From Candidatus Liberimonas magnetica (GTDB lineage: Bacteria; Elusimicrobiota; Endomicrobiia; Endomicrobiales; JAFGIL01): a stretch of 64,000 nucleotides of DNA. Where the stretch lies: NCBI GenBank assembly GCA_020523885.1, contig JAJAPY010000011.1, positions 1-64,000 on the forward strand. The letters are read 5' to 3'. A program made the position numbers and the translations under genes. A model generated the notes under the pieces. That model was not told the DNA's origin and did not search any database. It was given only the letters and a program-made list of their open reading frames with translations. Within the stretch, counting starts at the first letter, position 1. Every line of letters starts with the position of its first letter. This document shows, piece by piece, positions 62,137-64,000 of this stretch.

Positions 62137-63579
62137 ATGAAAGTAGCCTTAGTCCAAACTCCACAATGGCAAAGGAAGTTCCCGCCGCTCGGGGTCGCGC
62201 TGCTTTCAGCTGCTTTGCGCAAGGCCGGGTTTGAAGTTGAGGTCTTTGATATCAATAACACCCTTTATCATGAAGTTAAAAAAGACTACAAGGGTTTGTG
62301 GGATATCCCCAAAGCACAGCTCTGGACACAGAAAGATTTTGTCCTGAAATTTATTGAAGACAATAAAAAAGAGATATCAAAATGGGCCGGGAAAATACTG
62401 GCAAGCAAGGCTAAGGTTATAGGTTTTTCCACGCACTACAGTTCTCTTTTGATGAGCCTTGAGCTTGCCAGACTGATAAAGGCAGCGGATGTGGAAAGGG
62501 TCATAATCATCGGAGGGCCGGAATGCCTGCCCGGGAGGGCCGGCAATAGAGCGATAGAAAACGAGAACATTGACGCCGTGGTCCTGGGGGAAGCGGAAGA
62601 AACGCTGCCTGAGCTTATACGAATAATTGAAAAAAATGGGAAACCGGGTTTTTTAAAAGGGATACTGTTCAAAAAAAATAAAAAGGTTATCGACTGCGGG
62701 CCAAGGCCGGCGATAAAAAATATAAACCGCCTTGCGTTTGCGGACTTCAGTGATTTTCAATTAGGCCGGTATCTAAACTCGAATGTTTTACCCGTCTATA
62801 TAGGGCGAGGCTGCCCCTACAAGTGCGTGTTTTGCACAGTAGATTCAATATGGAAAAACTTCAGGTCTCTAAAAGCTGACAGGCTGTTTAAGGAATTGGA
62901 GCATCAATTAAAATTATACAAAAATGTAGATACTCTGTATTTCTGCGATTCTATAATTAACGGAAACATTAAGGAATTAATAAGATTCTGCGATTTAATA
63001 TTGAAGTACAAGACTAAAAATAGACGGTTCAAAAACCTGTCCTGGAGCGGCGAAGCAGCTCTTTGCGGCGCGATGACAAAAGAAATGCTGATAAAGATGA
63101 AACTGGCCGGGTGCGGTTCTTTAAGTTTTGGCATTGAAAGCGGCTCGCAGAAAGTGCTTAAGGACATGAGGAAACCGTTTACTATAAAAACCGCGGAAAG
63201 ATTGATAAGAGATGTGTCAGAAGCAGGCATCGTCATGATAGGGGGGTTTATCGTGGGTTTTCCTACTGAGAGCAAAAAAGATTTTGAACAAACCCTGAAA
63301 TTTCTAAAGAGGAACGCCGGATATTTATATATAGCTGACCCGAGCGAGACCTTTTGTTCCATAGATGAAGGCACTTATCTGTCCGGGCATTCGCAGGAAT
63401 TCAATGTCCCAAGCGGCAGCCACATGCTTTTCTGGAGCACTTTTGACGGCAAAAATGATTACCCGGAAAGGGCAAAAAGGTTCAAGAGGTTTGTTCAAAC
63501 AGCGGGTTTGTTGGGTATAAGGCTCGGGAACAGCGGCAGATCAGGCAGTTATTTTAAGACAGTTAATTCAAAAGCATGA
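62137..63579 (+). CDS. B12-binding-domain radical SAM protein, paralogue 2
   Basis: A 480-residue protein aligned with its upstream neighbour over its full length: QTPQWQRKFPPLGVALLSAA, DAVVLGEAEETLPELI, the cluster C226/C230/C233 in GRGCPYKCVFC, and FGIESGSQKVL. From TTG 62128 it would overlap the preceding stop; ATG 62137 leaves five bases between the genes. Tandem B12-radical-SAM pairs often act in sequence on one lipid or secondary-metabolite substrate. No substrate gene is adjacent. Confidence 0.82.
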   Translation: MKVALVQTPQWQRKFPPLGVALLSAALRKAGFEVEVFDINNTLYHEVKKDYKGLWDIPKAQLWTQKDFVLKFIEDNKKEISKWAGKILASKAKVIGFSTHYSSLLMSLELARLIKAADVERVIIIGGPECLPGRAGNRAIENENIDAVVLGEAEETLPELIRIIEKNGKPGFLKGILFKKNKKVIDCGPRPAIKNINRLAFADFSDFQLGRYLNSNVLPVYIGRGCPYKCVFCTVDSIWKNFRSLKADRLFKELEHQLKLYKNVDTLYFCDSIINGNIKELIRFCDLILKYKTKNRRFKNLSWSGEAALCGAMTKEMLIKMKLAGCGSLSFGIESGSQKVLKDMRKPFTIKTAERLIRDVSEAGIVMIGGFIVGFPTESKKDFEQTLKFLKRNAGYLYIADPSETFCSIDEGTYLSGHSQEFNVPSGSHMLFWSTFDGKNDYPERAKRFKRFVQTAGLLGIRLGNSGRSGSYFKTVNSKA

Positions 63580-63658
63580 TAGCAGAACAAATAACGATTC
63601 AGGTTAAATATATTTGTTTTAAGATGCAAATATAAAAAATATAAGTATGAGAGGTCTT

Positions 63659-64000
63659 ATGTCTTACGTAGTTTTTGCAAGGAAGTACCGGCCGCAAACA
63701 TTTGACGATATTGTAGGGCAGGAACATATATCGCGGACACTGAAAAATGCCATTTCCGAAAACCGCGTTGCCCACGCATATCTTTTCAGCGGGCCCAGGG
63801 GCGTAGGAAAGACCACTACTGCAAGGATACTTGCAAAGGCATTGAACTGCAAAGAAGGGCCTACCGATAAACCCTGCAACAAATGTTCAAATTGCACTGA
63901 GATAGTGGCGGGAAATAATGTCGATGTCCAGGAAATCGACGGCGCATCTAACCGCGGCATTGACGAGATACGGGCTTTAAGAGATAACGTAAAATTTGCG
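63659..64000 (+). CDS. dnaX: DNA polymerase III subunits gamma/tau, N-terminal part
   Basis: The first 114 codons of DnaX, running off the window. It has [19 protein letters not shown], the Walker [13 protein letters not shown] near residue 45-56, the zinc cysteines in CNKCSNC, and [14 protein letters not shown]. It is the clamp-loader ATPase of the replisome. The start follows GAGAGG. The gene is not truncated by anything visible; it simply leaves the window. Confidence 0.95.
   Translation, partial: MSYVVFARKYRPQTFDDIVGQEHISRTLKNAISENRVAHAYLFSGPRGVGKTTTARILAKALNCKEGPTDKPCNKCSNCTEIVAGNNVDVQEIDGASNRGIDEIRALRDNVKFA

Noticed and set aside
60608-63579. Bacteriocin or RiPP maturation locus
   Set aside because: No small precursor peptide gene with a leader was found near the radical SAM pair; the proteins fit the B12-binding class rather than SPASM enzymes.

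Overview
The window is a bacterial chromosome segment from a Gram-negative (diderm) organism. Evidence for two membranes is a Tol-Pal set (Pal, TolB, a CpoB-like and a TonB/TolA-like protein), lipoproteins and a predicted outer-membrane barrel. Lysine and diaminopimelate are made by the LL-diaminopimelate aminotransferase route (dapL, no dapCDE), and glutamine by a type III synthetase. With the bactofilin/M23 pair, the dense intergenic repeats and the mixed codon use, this looks like an uncultivated candidate-phylum lineage of the Elusimicrobiota/Omnitrophota kind; that placement is inference. A 16S gene or marker tree would decide it, and no rRNA is present here.

Layout. 1-3900: bactofilin and M23 endopeptidase on the minus strand, diverging from an LTA-synthase-like sulfatase. 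3900-17250: one long co-directional run for lysine/DAP (lysA, dapF, dapA, dapB, dapL), folate (folK), pantothenate (panB, panC) and NAD (nadB), with a GH5-like glycosidase, a CsgG/LpoB-like lipoprotein and a CBS protein. 17250-20240: an accessory patch on the minus strand with BrnT/BrnA, a TIR-zinc-ribbon protein and a membrane protein, bounded by two hairpins that resemble integron attC sites, plus a broken DUF3800 gene. 20240-29800: uvrA, the Tol-Pal genes, a HEAT protein, a PAP2 phosphatase and an ArnT-like glycosyltransferase. 29800-48860: a nitrogen island (beta-barrel, amt1, glnB, two glutamine-amidotransferase-like proteins, nadE, amt2, glnA-III, a PEP-binding dikinase-like protein, gltB, gltD). 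48960-51950: an AT-rich insert with an N6-adenine methylase and a PIN protein. 52000-64000: carA, carB, purF, pyrG, a nucleotidyltransferase pair, tRNA-Ala(CGC), two paralogous B12-binding radical SAM proteins and the start of dnaX.

Two non-coding systems stand out. (1) At least twenty spacers carry inverted or half-inverted repeats whose arms are runs of degenerate 7-base words. Different loci use different words (GTCTGTA, TAGCGTA, TTGCAAA, GGTCAAG, GGTAAGT, GTTCGGA, ACTGGTT), but the 7-base period, size and position just before a ribosome site are shared. One copy holds the remains of a four-helix-bundle (23S intervening-sequence type) ORF, and another has become part of a signal peptide. 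(2) Leaders of amt1 and amt2, and in part glnA, carry small stems closed by 6-nt loops with A at position 1 and G at position 4, overlapping intrinsic terminators. This is the known signature of RNA bound by ANTAR antiterminators, and suggests nitrogen control by antitermination.

How the genes work together: Amt/PII bring in and sense ammonium, GlnA-III and GltBD assimilate it, and the glutamine feeds NadE, CarAB, PurF and PyrG in the same window. The lysA-dapL run supplies peptidoglycan DAP and lysine.
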